DNA from: Zygaena filipendulae
Taxonomy: Eukaryota; Arthropoda; Insecta; Lepidoptera; Zygaenidae
Reading direction: 5' to 3'
Length of the DNA: 64,000 bases
Assembly (NCBI GenBank): GCA_907165275.2
Contig: OU015660.1
Coordinates: 2,792,501 to 2,856,500 of the forward strand
The translations under genes were made by a program, and so were the position numbers. Under the pieces are notes generated by a model. It made no database searches. It was given only the letters and a program-made list of their open reading frames with translations, and was not told the origin of the DNA. Shown piece after piece: positions 32,140-43,361 of this stretch (position 1 is the stretch's first letter; each line of letters starts with the position of its first letter).

Positions 32140-32794
32140 TTGTGAAGAGGCGAGTCTGATGTATTCACATGATGGAAGAATCTACAAATGCTTACTTTGA
32201 TGATCTTAGAACAGTTTAAATCAATAAATTGTTTATGAATGTAACAACAAAATATGTTTCAGTTAAGTATTATTCTGATGTTTATTTTGTATAGATTTCG
32301 TTTTGGATTATGTTTATTTTCAAATTGATTTGTCCTTTTGTACCGTTATTAATATTACTTTATTTAAAATGAAAATTTATTATATTGATAATTTTAATTT
32401 TGCTTCCAGAAATATTTACTTGCAAATATTCTATTTTCTTTTTAGATAGATATTTTGTTTTCTTTTCTTCAAATCATGAATTAAGTCAAAAAAAATATAA
32501 AATCTTGTATTAACACATACTTTAAGGCTATTTAATGTACTTAATTAATAATGTTGACATTTAGATATTGTCTTAGTCAACGGATAAATTTGTGTAATTT
32601 TGTTACCATTACAATGTTCCTAATAATGTTCTTCATAAAATTACTACTTATTGGAGATGTTGTTTAAAAGAAATTAAGGTATTTGATTGTTTAGTTATAA
32701 ATTTAATTCTTTGTATGGGGTCATACTTTACTGTAGAATGGCCGAGAGACATTTTTTTTAGGAATGGGGACATTCCATTAACAGAATGGCCGTC
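32140..32794. other. AT-rich interior next to right LTR
   Basis: No coding. Two related ..GAATGGCCG tracts (32737 and 32783) sit just before the right LTR where a polypurine tract would be expected; GGAATGGGGA at 32761 is the only purine-rich stretch. Confidence 0.4.
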
Positions 32795-33030
32795 TGTTAG
32801 CGATTCATATTTTGTATAAAGTCTAGAGGAGTGATGGCCACATCACATCCCTCTTGACAGGTGACATAAAACGTCATGTGACGCGTATTTGGGGTGGAAG
32901 CCGTCAACGGTGAGTGAGATCGGCATTATCGTTTGTGGAATTGGCGCGAGGGCACGCACGCGCGCATTTACTTTGTGATACAGTAAATAAAACAGTTGCT
33001 TAATGTATTAATCGAGTATCATTTCTAACA
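32795..33030. repeat. Right LTR, 236 bp
   Basis: By eye it is base-for-base the same as the left LTR, which indicates recent insertion or gene conversion. Followed by CTAG, the outer duplication. Confidence 0.8.
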
Positions 33031-33179
33031 CTAGGTACTACGCTGCGGTTGCAGCATATGCTGAGTGGAGTCCTTTTTAGCAGGGCACTGCACCACAAAC
33101 CCCTGCTTGTGTTGTTTTTTTTGTTATTTATTATTTGTTTTTGTGTGATGTCCGTGTTTTTTGCCATTTGTTAGGAGGT

Positions 33180-34015
33180 TTTGCTGTTTTCCGCGGTTTC
33201 TTTTTTTTTACAGGACAAACTATGTGAATAAACCTTCCTCTTTAATCCCTTTATCTATTGGTGAAAACCGCATGAAAATCCATTTAGTAATCTTTCAGTT
33301 TATCGCGATCAGACAGACATACAACGCGGCGGAGGACTTTGTTTTATAATAATATGTAAGGATAGCGTTTATTTTCAATGTACGGATCATTACAGTTTTA
33401 TTATAAATAATAATTTATAATACATGCATATTTCCAAAGACGTTATAAGAAAATAGACGAACAATACAAACTTACTATGCAATCCACGTCAACCAATTTT
33501 TTTTTTGAGCGGGGGGATGATCAAAATAAAAACCAATCACATCGTTGCGACGCAATCAAATACCAGTCACCACAAAGTACATTTAATATAGCCAATCACA
33601 CCGTTTTCCGTCAAGTTATCTATAGACAATATAGTCTCTGCTAGCCAACGGCATTTTGTTAACATGAGATCATTTGACCACTGCGTGGTTCAACGGGAAA
33701 ACTTAGCGGCCGAGCGTATTGTCAATCTATTCTCTTTCAAGATCTTTGCATATTTCAACTGTCATACTATACTTACTAATTTGTTTTTTCGGTCTGTCTT
33801 TCTAGAGTTTATCTTACATTTCATTCCAGAAAATGCATGTTTCCGAGATGTTTATTATTCTCAAAAGAGTAATATATAATCACTTAAATGAGAATATACG
33901 AACATAATAATAGCAAAAGTAGTGAGCGGTAGGTAGAATACTTATAATAACTTATCAAGTAGGTGCCGATCCATTATTAAAGTAAGGAGGTAGTTATGCG
34001 GCAAATAGGTAAGAA
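33180..34015. other. Spacer, no gene seen
   Basis: A degenerate CCGCGGTTTC-type repeat occupies about 33180-33345. The rest is AT-rich without a supportable exon. Confidence 0.45.
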
Positions 34016-34054
34016 TAACATTCACTTTACAATGCGACAGCAGAAAAACGTAAG

Positions 34055-34366
34055 GTGGGCGATTTGCGTGCTGCACCTCCTCGTACGGCGTGTCTTCATT
34101 TATTTAATTTCAGCGTAGATACTATTCCAAAAGACATAACGGATCACTTGATGACACGTCTTAAGTGTAAAGATGCCAAGTGTGAGCAGTTGCAGACACG
34201 AGGAGAATACGCATCCTTCAAGCTAGAGGTTCCCACTTCCTCTGTGAAGTATGTTCGTGATCCCAAACACTGGCCACAGGGTGTATCTATAAGAAAGTTC
34301 AACATTATTGTCCCAAAAAACCCAAAAAACTCACAAAATCCGGGCACAAGTCCGGAAAACAAATGA
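34055..34366 (+). pseudogene. LINE ORF1 C-terminal fragment
   Basis: About 103 codons ending VPKNPKNSQNPGTSPENK. Contains VDTIPKDITDHLMTRL and SFKLEVP, as in the RRM-like RNA-binding tails of CR1/L2/Jockey ORF1 proteins. The true start is lost to 5' truncation. Its TGA overlaps the ATG of ORF2 (ATGA at 34363-34366), the usual coupling for termination-reinitiation in these LINEs. Confidence 0.65.
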
Positions 34367-36733
34367 AGTCACAAAAACTTGATACACTACAACGCTTTTC
34401 AAATTCAATAACACGTAAATTTACTATTCTCCATCAAAATGTAAGATCGATCGCAAGCAAAACTGGACTTATAAACATCGCAGTCAACAAATATGAACCC
34501 GACGTAATTGCGTGTAGTGAGACATGGTGCCGGAGCAATGAAATAACACGTGTCGGCGTTATAGGCTACGAACTGGCGAGTAGTTACTGTCGGCCGCTCA
34601 TCCAGCATGGAGGGGTGGCGCTGTACGCGCGAAATAATGTGTCATACAAGCAACGACATGACCTACAGGTACTCGCAGTAGAATATCACTGTGAATTCTG
34701 CGTAATAGAAATATTGAACTTGAAATTATTGATTGTATGCTTGTATAGAACTGGACTGGGAGATTTTGAGACTTTCTTAAAAATATTTGAAATTTTGTTA
34801 AATAAGATTATTGACGAAAACAAAAGGTTCATTTTAGTTGGCGACTTAAATGTAGATTACCTAACTGACAATTCTCATAGACATAAATTGGATGACTTGT
34901 TGCTATGTTATGACACAAATAACATTGTTTGTTTCCCTACGCGTGTGACTGATGACTGCATTACGTCGTTGGACTGTGGGGTTGTAGCTCGCGGTGATAA
35001 TGACGTCACCGTCGTCCCGTTAGACACCGCAATAAGCGATCACAATGCCCAGCTGTACGAGTTAAAAACATCGAATGACAAACCGATCTCGACAAGAAAC
35101 TCGCACATTCTACGACGGTTATACACGGACGATTCTATTGGTTTATTTTACATTGACATTACAAATTACAATTGGAATTTTATAAATAGTTCTGACATTA
35201 CCATCAGTGACAAGTTTTCTAAATTATTTAATGTACTAATATATTATATAGACATACATTTCCCAATTAAAAAAGTAGTTACGAAAAAGAAATCCACAGT
35301 CCCATGGATGAGCGACGAGCTTAGTTACTATATAAGAATGTTCGAAAATTTTTGTGAAATCAAGCGTCAATACCCCAATGAATTAGTATCAAAATGCGTT
35401 AATTATTACTCTAATTTAATAAAATCTACAAATCTGCGTGATCGCAAGTCCTATATAGATAACCGCTTAAGAACCGCTAAAAATGCTTCCAAGGAGATAT
35501 GGCGTGTAGTAAATGAAGAGATATCCACAAAAAATAAATCATCTAATATTGTTTTGGCGGACCAAGGAACAAACGTACCAACTGACCACATTCCAGACTA
35601 TCTTAATAATCATTTTCTATCAGTCACTTCAAAATTAACACTACAGACAAACAGACAACAAGCTATGACCTACCTAAGTAAGTATATACAAGAACTAAAC
35701 GTTCCTGAAATGGCATCCCCGATAGTGACTCGTGACACACTTGATCGAGTATTAAAATCAATGTTAAAGACACCGAACACTCTTGACTTGTATGACATTT
35801 CAGTTAATATTTTATTATCCATCTGGCCCTGCCTATCCGACGTGCTAGTCACCTTAATTAATGATATTTTTTCAAAAGGAATATACCCTGATGTTCTAAA
35901 ATGTACGCGAGTTTGTCCGGTATACAAAGGGAAAGGCGACAAAGACAAAGTAGATAGTTACAGACCTATAACTATTGTGCCAAACGTATCTAAGATCATT
36001 GAGTCTATATTATCTACATGTATCATGGAACATTTGGAAACAAATGACTTGTTATCGGATAGGCAGTATGCGTACAGAAAACATAAGTCAACCACTAGTG
36101 CTGCACAAAAAATTGTAGATTCGATAATAACCGGAATAGACGAAAAATATAAAACGGCCGGAATTTTCTGTGACCTCTCGAAAGCATTCGATGTCATAGA
36201 AAATGACCTGCTATTGGAAAAATTGCATCATTACGGAATAAAAAATAACAATCTAAATCTCTTAAAGTCGTTTCTTAAAAACAGAAAACAAACCGTTGAG
36301 ATCATATGTGACGGTGGACGAAGGAGAGTCAGGTCTGCGGTGGGTGAAGTAACGGTGGGCATACCGCAAGGATCTGCCCTCGGAAACACCATGTTTTTAG
36401 TATTTGTCAACGACCTACCGTCCTTCATCACCGATGGCCTGATAGTCCTGTTCGCCGACGACACGACTGTCGTTGTATGCGCCCCTACGTATGAGCTACT
36501 CAACGACAAAATTGAAAAGTTGCGCTTGCAATTGCAGCAGTGGTTCTCATGTAATGGCCTTATATTAAATTTAACAAAATCAAACGTAATACTTTTTTCT
36601 GGGAGATCAGTACCACGCCCTATTTGCATAAATAGCTCCATTCCGTTATCAAACAATTGTAAATTTCTTGGATTTACGCTGGACAACAACTTAAATTGGA
36701 AACTACACACTCAGACCTTATGTGACAGACTAA
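34363..36733 (+). pseudogene. LINE ORF2, endonuclease and reverse transcriptase part
   Basis: An apurinic-type endonuclease comes first: LHQNVRSI at about 22, SETW at about 52, HGGVALYARNN at about 82, FILVGDLNVDY at about 156, and SDHNAQ near 225. The reverse transcriptase follows: YRPITIVPN near 530, DLSKAFDVI at about 604, GIPQGSALG at about 666, and the catalytic FADDTTVV at about 697. All catalytic motifs visible to me are intact. The frame then enters a MITE and would stop inside it at 36993, so the protein is interrupted. Encodes nicking and target-primed reverse transcription of its own RNA when whole. Confidence 0.85.
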
Positions 36734-37148
36734 GGTCCGTATTCCAAAAGGTTACTCAAGTCATGAATCTAGTTTTAAAACTAATTTCAAGTAAAGCTTT
36801 AATTTTAGAACCTTCCTTGAAACGAGATTCATCAATCAACAATCAGCTGAGTTATTTCCTTATTCTAGAACGACGCTCGAGTACTAATCTATACTCAAGT
36901 AGAGATTTGATCTTTGTTTACGTCTGTCATGTCAAGACCACTCAACCAATCAGAGTTCAAAATCCCTACTCAAGATTAGTTTCAAGTGATTAGAACCAAT
37001 CAGAGTTCAGAATCTCTACTAAAGACTAGTTTCAAGTGATTAGAACTTAAAACGCATTCTATAATAAGATGTACGCTTGAGTTATGATTTGAGCATTATA
37101 CTAATCTCAAGAGAAACGTGATCTGAGTCACCTTCTGGAATACGGACC
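36734..37148. mobile_element. MITE inserted in LINE ORF2, TAA duplication
   Basis: Ends GGTCCGTATTCCA and its complement, with TIR similarity over about 25 bp (AAGGT.ACTCA). TAA flanks both sides (36731-36733, 37149-37151), as for PIF/Harbinger-type elements. Inside are two 50-bp tandem units starting at 36944 and 36994 (AACCAATCAGAGTTCARAAT). The coding frames of the LINE on the two sides agree if the MITE and one TAA are discounted, so it inserted into an intact ORF2. Confidence 0.88.
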
Positions 37149-37151
37149 TAA

Positions 37152-37684
37152 GTAGTGCAGCCTATGCAATGCGAAAACTTAGGCCCCTTATCTCGGACAG
37201 TGTGCTGAAACAGACATATTTCGCACATTTTCATTCACTGCTGTCGTACGGCACAATCCTTTGGGGTAACTCAACGGATTCAGATCGTGTGTTCGTGTTA
37301 CAAAAGCGAGCAATAAGAATACTCTCCTCTGTGAAACCTGGACATTCGTGTAAAACCCTCTTCAAACAGCATAAAATAATGACATTATATTCGTTGTACT
37401 TGTTTCAAATTATTATGTACGTAAGACAAAATCTCCAATGTTTTCAACGCAGGCAAGGTGGAGCACATAAGTTACGTAACGAAGGGCGACTTATGGTAGT
37501 GCCGCGTCACACCAAACTCGCTACAAAAAACCCTCGCGTTATCGGTCCCACGTATTACGAACACCTCCCTGCGGATATCCGTGATGAAAACAATAACGAA
37601 ACATTTAGTCGCCGACTGAAAAACCTCTTGTTGGATAACGTACTATACTCTGTTGACGATTTTCTAAAAATGAAATTTGCTTAA
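37152..37684 (+). pseudogene. LINE ORF2, C-terminal part beyond the MITE
   Basis: An open frame continuing ORF2: FAHFHSLLSYGTILWGNST, VFVLQKRAIRIL and YYEHLPADIR are typical of the post-catalytic region. Ends at TAA 37684. It has no start codon of its own and depends on the interrupted upstream part. Confidence 0.8.
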
Positions 37685-37889
37685 TTACACTGTGTACACT
37701 TTTATCTATTGTTTTATCTAATGTAAAATTCTTGACATGTACCTATTATTTAAATTGACATAACTATTGTTTCTATTTATATTCAATTTTAATGACGATC
37801 CCTTTGACGAATAACACTGTGTATATTATGTATATACTGTTAACGATGTTAAAGCGAAATAAATAAATCTAATCTAATCTAATCAATGC

Positions 37890-38251
37890 ATCACTATTCC
37901 GGTAAAATAATTCACGGTGGAATTCACATGAATTTGAAGCTAGAATTTTATATATAAGTTTATTTTATTTATCGCGGAACCATTCAAAATTAGACTCATT
38001 AACTAGGGACAAATCACTAGTTAAATTGCACAGATACAAAGCTGATTCCAAAGAACTATTGTCACAACATTAAAAAAATTAGCGCGAGGTGGATTCAAGG
38101 CAAAAGGTGAAGTGAAATATTATTCACACGGTTACAGAATATCCCAAAATTCACGCGAGGACCAGCTGTCTTACCACCGATGTTTATACTCGTATGTATA
38201 CCTACCTCGGAAACTAAAACAAAACCGATAAAGAGACAAAGAAAAGAGATT
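37890..38251. other. Spacer, no gene seen
   Basis: AT-rich sequence between the LINE tail and the first cassette of the right block. Confidence 0.5.
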
Positions 38252-38439
38252 TTAATGACTGTGAATATTATTCATCTTAATAATTTTGTTATTGATTGTG
38301 TAAATAACAGCCCTGCAAGCTCTGCTGCTATGCCGTGTACACAACCACCTCTGTTTGGGTCCAGCGCTGAACCTTTTGAAAAATTTGTAAGCGCCAATTT
38401 GTATCATTTGATTGCCGTACCGCGACTTTATGAATGTTA
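38252..38439 (-). CDS. mod(mdg4): FLYWCH alternative 3' exon F11
   Basis: Canonical 188-base cassette with its acceptor CTTGCAG before 38439, including a good TTTTCC-type pyrimidine tract. The 61 residues begin TFIKSRYGNQMIQIGAYKFF. RWLCTRHSSRACRAVI keeps C33 and C41; the end is HSH (H59, H61) in place of HNH. First cassette after the 18-kb gap, and of the right-block type (IKS, G-x-Y-x-F at 15-19). It stops immediately after HSH. Confidence 0.85.
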
Positions 38440-38544
38440 CTGCAAGGAAAACGCACCGACTGAGCCAACCGTTCATCATAAAATAATAAACATCAATAAG
38501 AAAAACATCATCAAAATGTGTCACGAATCGGCTTACGACTATTT

Positions 38545-38710
38545 TTTTGTTTGTTTGTTTGTTTGTTTGTATACTTTATTGAGCATAAACAAAGTTTTTA
38601 CAAGTTGATAAAATCAAAACAAATAGGTAATTTATGCTCAAAGGAGGACTTATCCCGCGAGGGGATTTCTTGCAGTTGCTTAATAATGCCTACAATTGAC
38701 ACTTGGCGGA
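38545..38710 (-). repeat. Non-LTR retrotransposon 3' end
   Basis: Minus strand ends in AATAAAGTATACAAACAAAC with further CAAA repeats; inward lies GGGATAAGTCCTCCTTTGAG. This is a usual LINE 3' terminus of Lepidoptera. It lies immediately upstream (5') of F11 on the same strand, within the presumed intron. Confidence 0.6.
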
Positions 38711-39179
38711 GAAATATCATAAAATTCCGAGCTTGTCAACTGGATCGTACCTAATATCAGTTGTACGTCTATGGACGCAAAATGAATGAAAAGATGTTAA
38801 CTAATACTTATACATCTGCAGAATTAATTTGCCAAGTTTTATTAAAAATAGAACAGCGCAATCAAATAGAGTCGTCCTATATTAGAAAACAAACTGGAGA
38901 CCAGTCGCTGTTTTTAGATTTCTTTAGGTCCTGCAGCCGCTCTTTCAAGTTTGTTAAAAATTTAATCCACATCATCTTCCAAATAAGAATCGAATCGTCA
39001 TCTTTAAAATAATCAGCGCGATACGAAATATGCTCAAATTATTTAATTATTTGACGCCTTAAAAGTTTATTTGTTATATCTAGATCGGTGTCCCTGAGGC
39101 TAAATAAAGTATCGCTGGTAGTGTAGTTTCAACGATTGCAGCCAAACGATTAGCAGAAAAGCAATTTAAGGACATCGAT

Positions 39180-39370
39180 TTAACGATGATTATGATCGTT
39201 CTTGACTACGACGATTTTATCATAGTACGTACGAACTGTCGCCTTACAACCTCTCGGGTGGTGCGTCGAACACACCCATCGGACTTTGGGACCAATGGTG
39301 CTCTTCTTATAGAACCGATACCCGTCGACGATCACCTGGGGTTTGCCCTTTTGCGATTTAGTGAAGACCA
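39180..39370 (-). CDS. mod(mdg4): FLYWCH alternative 3' exon F12
   Basis: A 191-base cassette with acceptor TTTTTTATAG before 39370. The 62 residues begin VFTKSQKGKPQVIVDGYRFY. RWVCSTHHPRGCKATV keeps C33 and C41, and H59/H61 are followed by one Arg. The DGYRFY core resembles left-block cassettes (F1, F2), not its neighbours, so it is an outlier in the right block. Confidence 0.85.
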
Positions 39371-39462
39371 CTATAAAAAATAAACTCTAAATAAATAAAA
39401 TCATTTGACATGAGATTTGCAACACAGAAAAAGAAATAAAGAACATCATATCTCTCTCATAA

Positions 39463-39788
39463 TGGGGATGTGGACTACTTTTTAAAATCAAAATTCTAAT
39501 TAGTCCATCAGTTAGAAAATAAAAACCAATAGACACGTATTTTTTGCTTCTTCAAATAAATTAAAATATACAGAGATAAAGCGCATTAAAGTTTAGGGTG
39601 AGGGGGTCGTGACGTCACTAACCGCTAAAACCGCCATACAAACTGTCAGAATAGTGACATCGCGCGAAATTTCAACTCAATATATCGCCTTTATTTTTTG
39701 ATTACCTAAAAAAAGAAAAAATACGTGTCCAATATTTTTTAATAATCTACAAGACGGACTAAAAAATAAAAATTAGTCAACATGCCCA
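39463..39788. mobile_element. MITE family A, copy 1
   Basis: Starts GGGATGTGGACTACTTTT and ends TTAGTCAACATGCCC, with inner inverted ATTAGTCC.TC / GACGGACTAA. The centre has TTTAGGGTGAGGGGGTCGTG and CGCGCGAAATTTCAACTCAA. The family recurs at 43034, 43938 (part), 54495, 61073 and 63041, and as a variant at 60726 and 61393. Non-coding. Confidence 0.85.
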
Positions 39789-39926
39789 TTTTTTCATTGC
39801 GATACACAGGCAACATCGAAAATCAGCGGTTGGCCCGCGGGGATCCGTTAGTACCTAAGTACCTACCTAGTAAATAAAATTTAAGAATGGGAGAAGTCAG
39901 AAAACAACATTGTTGACTTTTCATTT

Positions 39927-40158
39927 AGATGCAGATAAGCAATAATATGTTAACCCACAAAATTAAGTTAATGATACAGAACGATCTATTGAGAGTTAGA
40001 GAACGTAACTATATGTTTACCTTATTACATTGTTTGAATATGAAAAAAAATGTTGAACATAAAAAACTGTTGCACAAAATGGCGCTGTAATTAAAACACG
40101 ATTTACCTACTCAAAATCTCTCCAGTGTGGGTTAACACACTACTGCTTATCTATGTCC
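39927..40158. mobile_element. MITE family B, copy 2
   Basis: Shares ends and interior (GTTAACCCACAAAATTAAGT; CTCCAGTGTGGGTTAACACA) with 4393-4608. ATTT flanks both sides (39923-39926, 40159-40162). Confidence 0.78.
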
Positions 40159-40602
40159 ATTTATCATAATCTGTTTGTTTTCTGAAAATTAAATAATCAG
40201 AGATGAAAGTACATGTACCTAATCAACAAAACAATTATGGCTTTTTTCTTCCAAGATTTTTTTTTAAAATAATTCTTTACATTGAACAATACATAATTAT
40301 ACAGTGTGATACTCAAATGTTCCCATACTGCGCTGTCTAATCCCGCCAGTGGATTTGGTACTAAACGCGTGTAAAATAAATAATAAAAAAAAAGCAAAAA
40401 AGGTCGTTTTCATGTAAAATAAACTAAGTATCTGCGTGATAAATAACGCACTTCCGGTGAGAAGAGCGCATCAGACGTCTTGACTGAGGCACCCAATGCA
40501 TAGCGCGTTATGCACTCGATGTGATATTTGAAACACAGCCTATATGTACATGTATTATCCCTGCATAACATTCATCTTTGTATCTCAACTCAGCCTTGTT
40601 TA
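40159..40602. other. Spacer, no gene seen
   Basis: AT-rich sequence between a MITE and F13; nothing supportable as coding. Confidence 0.45.
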
Positions 40603-40793
40603 TCAGTGATTATGTTCATTTTTCAGATAAGTAATATGGCCGCCATACGTGTGCACACACGCGTTGCAGCCTCTCGCGTGCATCGTCGAGCACACCCATC
40701 GGATTCTATCATCATTATATATGTTCTTCTTGTAAAATGTGTGTTCGCCGAAACACAACAGTTCTCGCCCTCGTTTCGATAACTTGTAACATG
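40603..40793 (-). CDS. mod(mdg4): FLYWCH alternative 3' exon F13
   Basis: A 191-base cassette with no start codon; the frame is only found by using the acceptor phase. The acceptor is TTTCAG before 40793. The 62 residues begin CYKLSKRGRELLCFGEHTFY. RWVCSTMHARGCNACV keeps the Cys pair (C34, C42 after one extra residue in the linker) and ends EHNH. It is more diverged than most, with an extra Cys in NACV, but the frame is intact throughout. Confidence 0.8.
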
Positions 40794-40825
40794 CTGAAAC
40801 ATAATTACAAAACCGGAATAATAAT

Positions 40826-40980
40826 CCTAATATTATAAATGTGAATGTGAGTTTGTTTGTTTGTTACGCTTTTACCTTGCCTAGAGCTATTCAACCGATC
40901 ATTAAGAAATATTCTCGTACACGTTTTCAAGAGTACAGCTGAAAGTCATATGGTAACTCCGAAATTGACGCTGGTCAGTT
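40826..40980 (-). repeat. CCCGCGG-family repeat, truncated
   Basis: Antisense copy starting ATCCTAATATTATAAATGTG, with TTTGTTTGTTACGCTTTTAC and GATCATTAAGAAATATTCTC. It lacks the GC-rich end. Confidence 0.6.
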
Positions 40981-41374
40981 TTCAAAAATCTGCTCCGAGA
41001 TTTTTTGAGCATTTTTGCTTATTATTATTTAGCCATCAACGCCCACCCTTATAGCTTAATGTGAGTTCAGATAGATTTCTGTGATATTATTTAAAAAAAT
41101 TGGGGGGAAAAAAAATACGTCATTATAATAGTTTAATTTTTATTAATTTTTTTATAATCTCACAATCGTATCTTTAATGATCTGCAGAAATCAAAACGAT
41201 TAATTATCAGAGGCATCACATTGAAGGAGAACATCGTGCATCGTTAGAACACTGCCCACGTATTAGAAGTAACTTGTAAGCATGTGAGGCCAGCGATCAT
41301 TCTGATGACCTATCTGTCAAAGTGCGAGAGTAAAGCACATATCCAGCCGTATTCAATCCTCTCAGCTAACTTTA

Positions 41375-41568
41375 TCAGTGATTGTGTTCATATTTGGTGT
41401 AAACTATTTGGTCGCTGCACAGATATACAGCAGCGCGACAGCCCTTGTTGTGGCCAGTCGAGCAAGCCCACATTGTTGTGTAGCCATTTTTTAGATGTCT
41501 CTTTTTGAAATACGTATACTCACCAACGTGTAATCTACGGTTACCTTTATTGGAAACCGAAAAAGAAC
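41375..41568 (-). CDS. mod(mdg4): FLYWCH alternative 3' exon F14
   Basis: A 194-base cassette, again without a start codon. The acceptor is ATTTTAG before 41568. The 63 residues begin SFSVSNKGNRRLHVGEYTYF. Two extra residues in the linker place the core at W33, C35, C43, H61 and H63 (MWACSTGHNKGCRAAV, ending EHNH). It pairs with F15 in sequence (HVGxYTYF) and in linker length, so these two adjacent cassettes are probably sister duplicates. Confidence 0.82.
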
Positions 41569-41579
41569 CTAAAATAATA

Positions 41580-42050
41580 TATTACAATTTTAAATATGCG
41601 CAGGTTCTGTTCTTGAATAGCAAATTTCAAAAGATAAAACCTTAAGAAGAATACTACAATACACAGTCATGTTATAATAGTGGAAACCGCTCGTTATTGT
41701 CCAAACCTAAAATTCGTTCGTGGCTGATTGCAGAAATCAAAAGCGAATTTCAAAAATTAAAGGTCTATATTTTACGTATAGTTTATGTGTTCACATAATT
41801 TAAATGTCAATTATGACCTACCAGAATTCTGTTAGACGAAATACAACAGTGAGAAAAAATACATGACTTCGGTTGTAATTCATCACAAGGCTACTTAAAT
41901 GTATTTTGATAGGCCCGGGGAGAGCCTGTTATAAAGCAATCATTCTAACGCCTATGTACCTACCGCAATCAGGCGCGGATCTATTTATTTATTGATTTTA
42001 ATTTTTTTTTATGTGTTGATGATGTTTTCCTTCACTGACAGCTCAAATTC
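41580..42050. other. Spacer, no gene seen
   Basis: AT-rich intron-like stretch between F14 and F15. Confidence 0.45.
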
Positions 42051-42122
42051 ATTGTTAGGGTTTGAACCTACGCCGTGCGGCGTTTGATCCGAACGCACCA
42101 ACCACTGAGCTATCATCGCTGT
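42050..42122 (-). repeat. tRNA-derived SINE head
   Basis: On the minus strand there is an A box TAGCTCAGTGGTTGG and a B box GGTTCAAACCC at tRNA spacing. The would-be acceptor stem arms (GCGATGA against CCTAACAA) do not pair, so a functional tRNA is unlikely. It belongs to a different head type from those at 957 and 9030. Confidence 0.65.
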
Positions 42123-42409
42123 TATCTAGGATTTGGTTGAGGGGGGCAATGGGCTTGTCAACAAAATTTTAGTTTTTTTAGGGAGGCAGCATAGGTGACT
42201 GCTTCAGGGCAGAGCCCCCTGCAGTGGGCAATCACAGATTCAGAGATTTTTCTAAAATCCGATTAAAGTTCCTAATTTAGTCCTTTGCACAAATACACCC
42301 CGTAGATCTGCGCCTGACCGCAGTTCACACTACACAGTCGTTATGAGATCGAGAGATAAGAAAGTACTCGATAAACAGACACGTTATCGAACTTAACTGA
42401 TCGTGTTAA

Positions 42410-42603
42410 CTAATGGTTGTGTATATTTTTAACATGAACAATGGCATCGTCGACCGTTAGCACCACAGCCCGACAACCTTTCGCGTGATGCGTCGAACAT
42501 TGCCACCTGTCTTTGGTGCTGTTGTTGACTTTAGTTCTCCTGAAGTAAGTGTACTGACCGACGTGCAAAAGAGGCTTACCCTTTTTGGAAACGGTGAAAT
42601 AGG
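42410..42603 (-). CDS. mod(mdg4): FLYWCH alternative 3' exon F15
   Basis: A 194-base cassette without a start codon; acceptor CTTTTCAG before 42603. The 63 residues begin YFTVSKKGKPLLHVGQYTYF. RWQCSTHHAKGCRAVV gives C35 and C43, ending IHNH at 61-63; stop TAG directly after. The basic linker RRTKVNNSTKD is long. Sister to F14. Confidence 0.85.
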
Positions 42604-42619
42604 CTGAAAAGAAAAAACA

Positions 42620-43033
42620 TTACGTAACACAAAATTAAGAAATTATTATTTTGTATTTATTCGTTATTATTAGATATACACAGTTAATTGTATGATTATA
42701 TAAAAACGAGATATATATGTATAGAAAAAAGCCTCGACCGCCATCAAAAAATCTCTGGAGCCATCTCTGGTCCTGTATATTCTAAAAATTTCGTGATTGT
42801 ACCCAAATTTCCCCTCAACCAAATTCTAAATTGCAAGGGCCAGCTACTAAAAAAATGAGGCAATACTGTGTTTTGGTGTTTCGTGGAGAATCTTTCGAGA
42901 AAGGCTGATCGCAAATGATATGGAATATGGTCATGGTAAGATTTAATATAATTTTTTAAAACCTAAAAACGCAATTGTAATACTACTATAATAACGTTTA
43001 CTTCAGGGACTATTGTTATACTGTCAATAAGAC
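42620..43033. other. Spacer, no gene seen
   Basis: AT-rich intron-like stretch. CTCAACCAAAT near 42825 and 42128 suggests small repeat fragments. Confidence 0.4.
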
Positions 43034-43361
43034 AATGGGCATGTTGACAAATTTTTATTTTTTAGTCCGTCTTGTAGATTATTAAAAAATATTGGACACG
43101 TATTTTTTCTTTTTTTACGTAATCAAAAAATAACGGCGATATATTGAGTTGAAATTTCGCGTGACGTCACTATTCTGACAGTTTGTATGGCGGTTTTGCG
43201 GTTAGTGACGTCACGACCTCCTCATCCTAAACTTTAAAGCGCTTTATCTCTGTATATTTTAATTTATTTAAAAAAGCAAAAAATACGTGTCTATTGTTTT
43301 TTTATTTTCTAACTGACGGACTAATTAGAATTTTGATTTTCAATAGTAGTCAACATCCCTA
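43034..43361. mobile_element. MITE family A, copy 2, reversed
   Basis: Reverse orientation of the 39463 copy: GGGCATGTTGAC at the left, AGTCCGTCTTGTAGATTATT, TTGAGTTGAAATTTCGCGTG, and GTAGTCAACATCCC at the right. A solo end of the same family (GGGCTTGTCAACAAAATTTT) lies near 42153. Confidence 0.82.

Larger units (their letters stand above)
25074..33030. mobile_element. LTR-bounded element with non-coding interior
   Basis: Two direct copies of a 236-bp sequence that starts TGTTAG and ends CTAACA (25074-25309 and 32795-33030) appear identical by eye. The outer flanks are both CTAG (25070-25073 and 33031-33034), a 4-bp duplication, while the inner flanks do not match each other. This fits one LTR retrotransposon insertion about 8 kb long. 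No gag, protease, reverse transcriptase or integrase of LTR type is readable inside, so it is non-autonomous, or the two LTRs became linked by recombination. The orientation of the element is unknown because there is no coding sequence. Confidence 0.75.
34030..37888 (+). mobile_element. CR1/L2/Jockey-like LINE, 5' truncated, split by a MITE
   Basis: Contains the end of ORF1, a nearly whole ORF2 with endonuclease and reverse transcriptase, and a 3' UTR with an AAATAAATAAATCTAATCTA-type terminal repeat near 37860-37884. The 5' edge is approximate. A 415-bp MITE (36734-37148) interrupts ORF2. Both coding parts outside the MITE are open, so decay is slight. A related, more decayed tail lies at 44283-44760 in the opposite orientation. 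The exact clade needs a phylogeny. Confidence 0.85.

Noticed and set aside
34405..36710. Minus-strand open frames opposite LINE ORF2
   Set aside because: Antisense shadows of a real coding frame with all endonuclease and reverse transcriptase motifs on the plus strand.
42050..42122. Possible tRNA gene
   Set aside because: A and B boxes are present but the acceptor stem does not pair and the anticodon arm is not convincing; a SINE head fits better.
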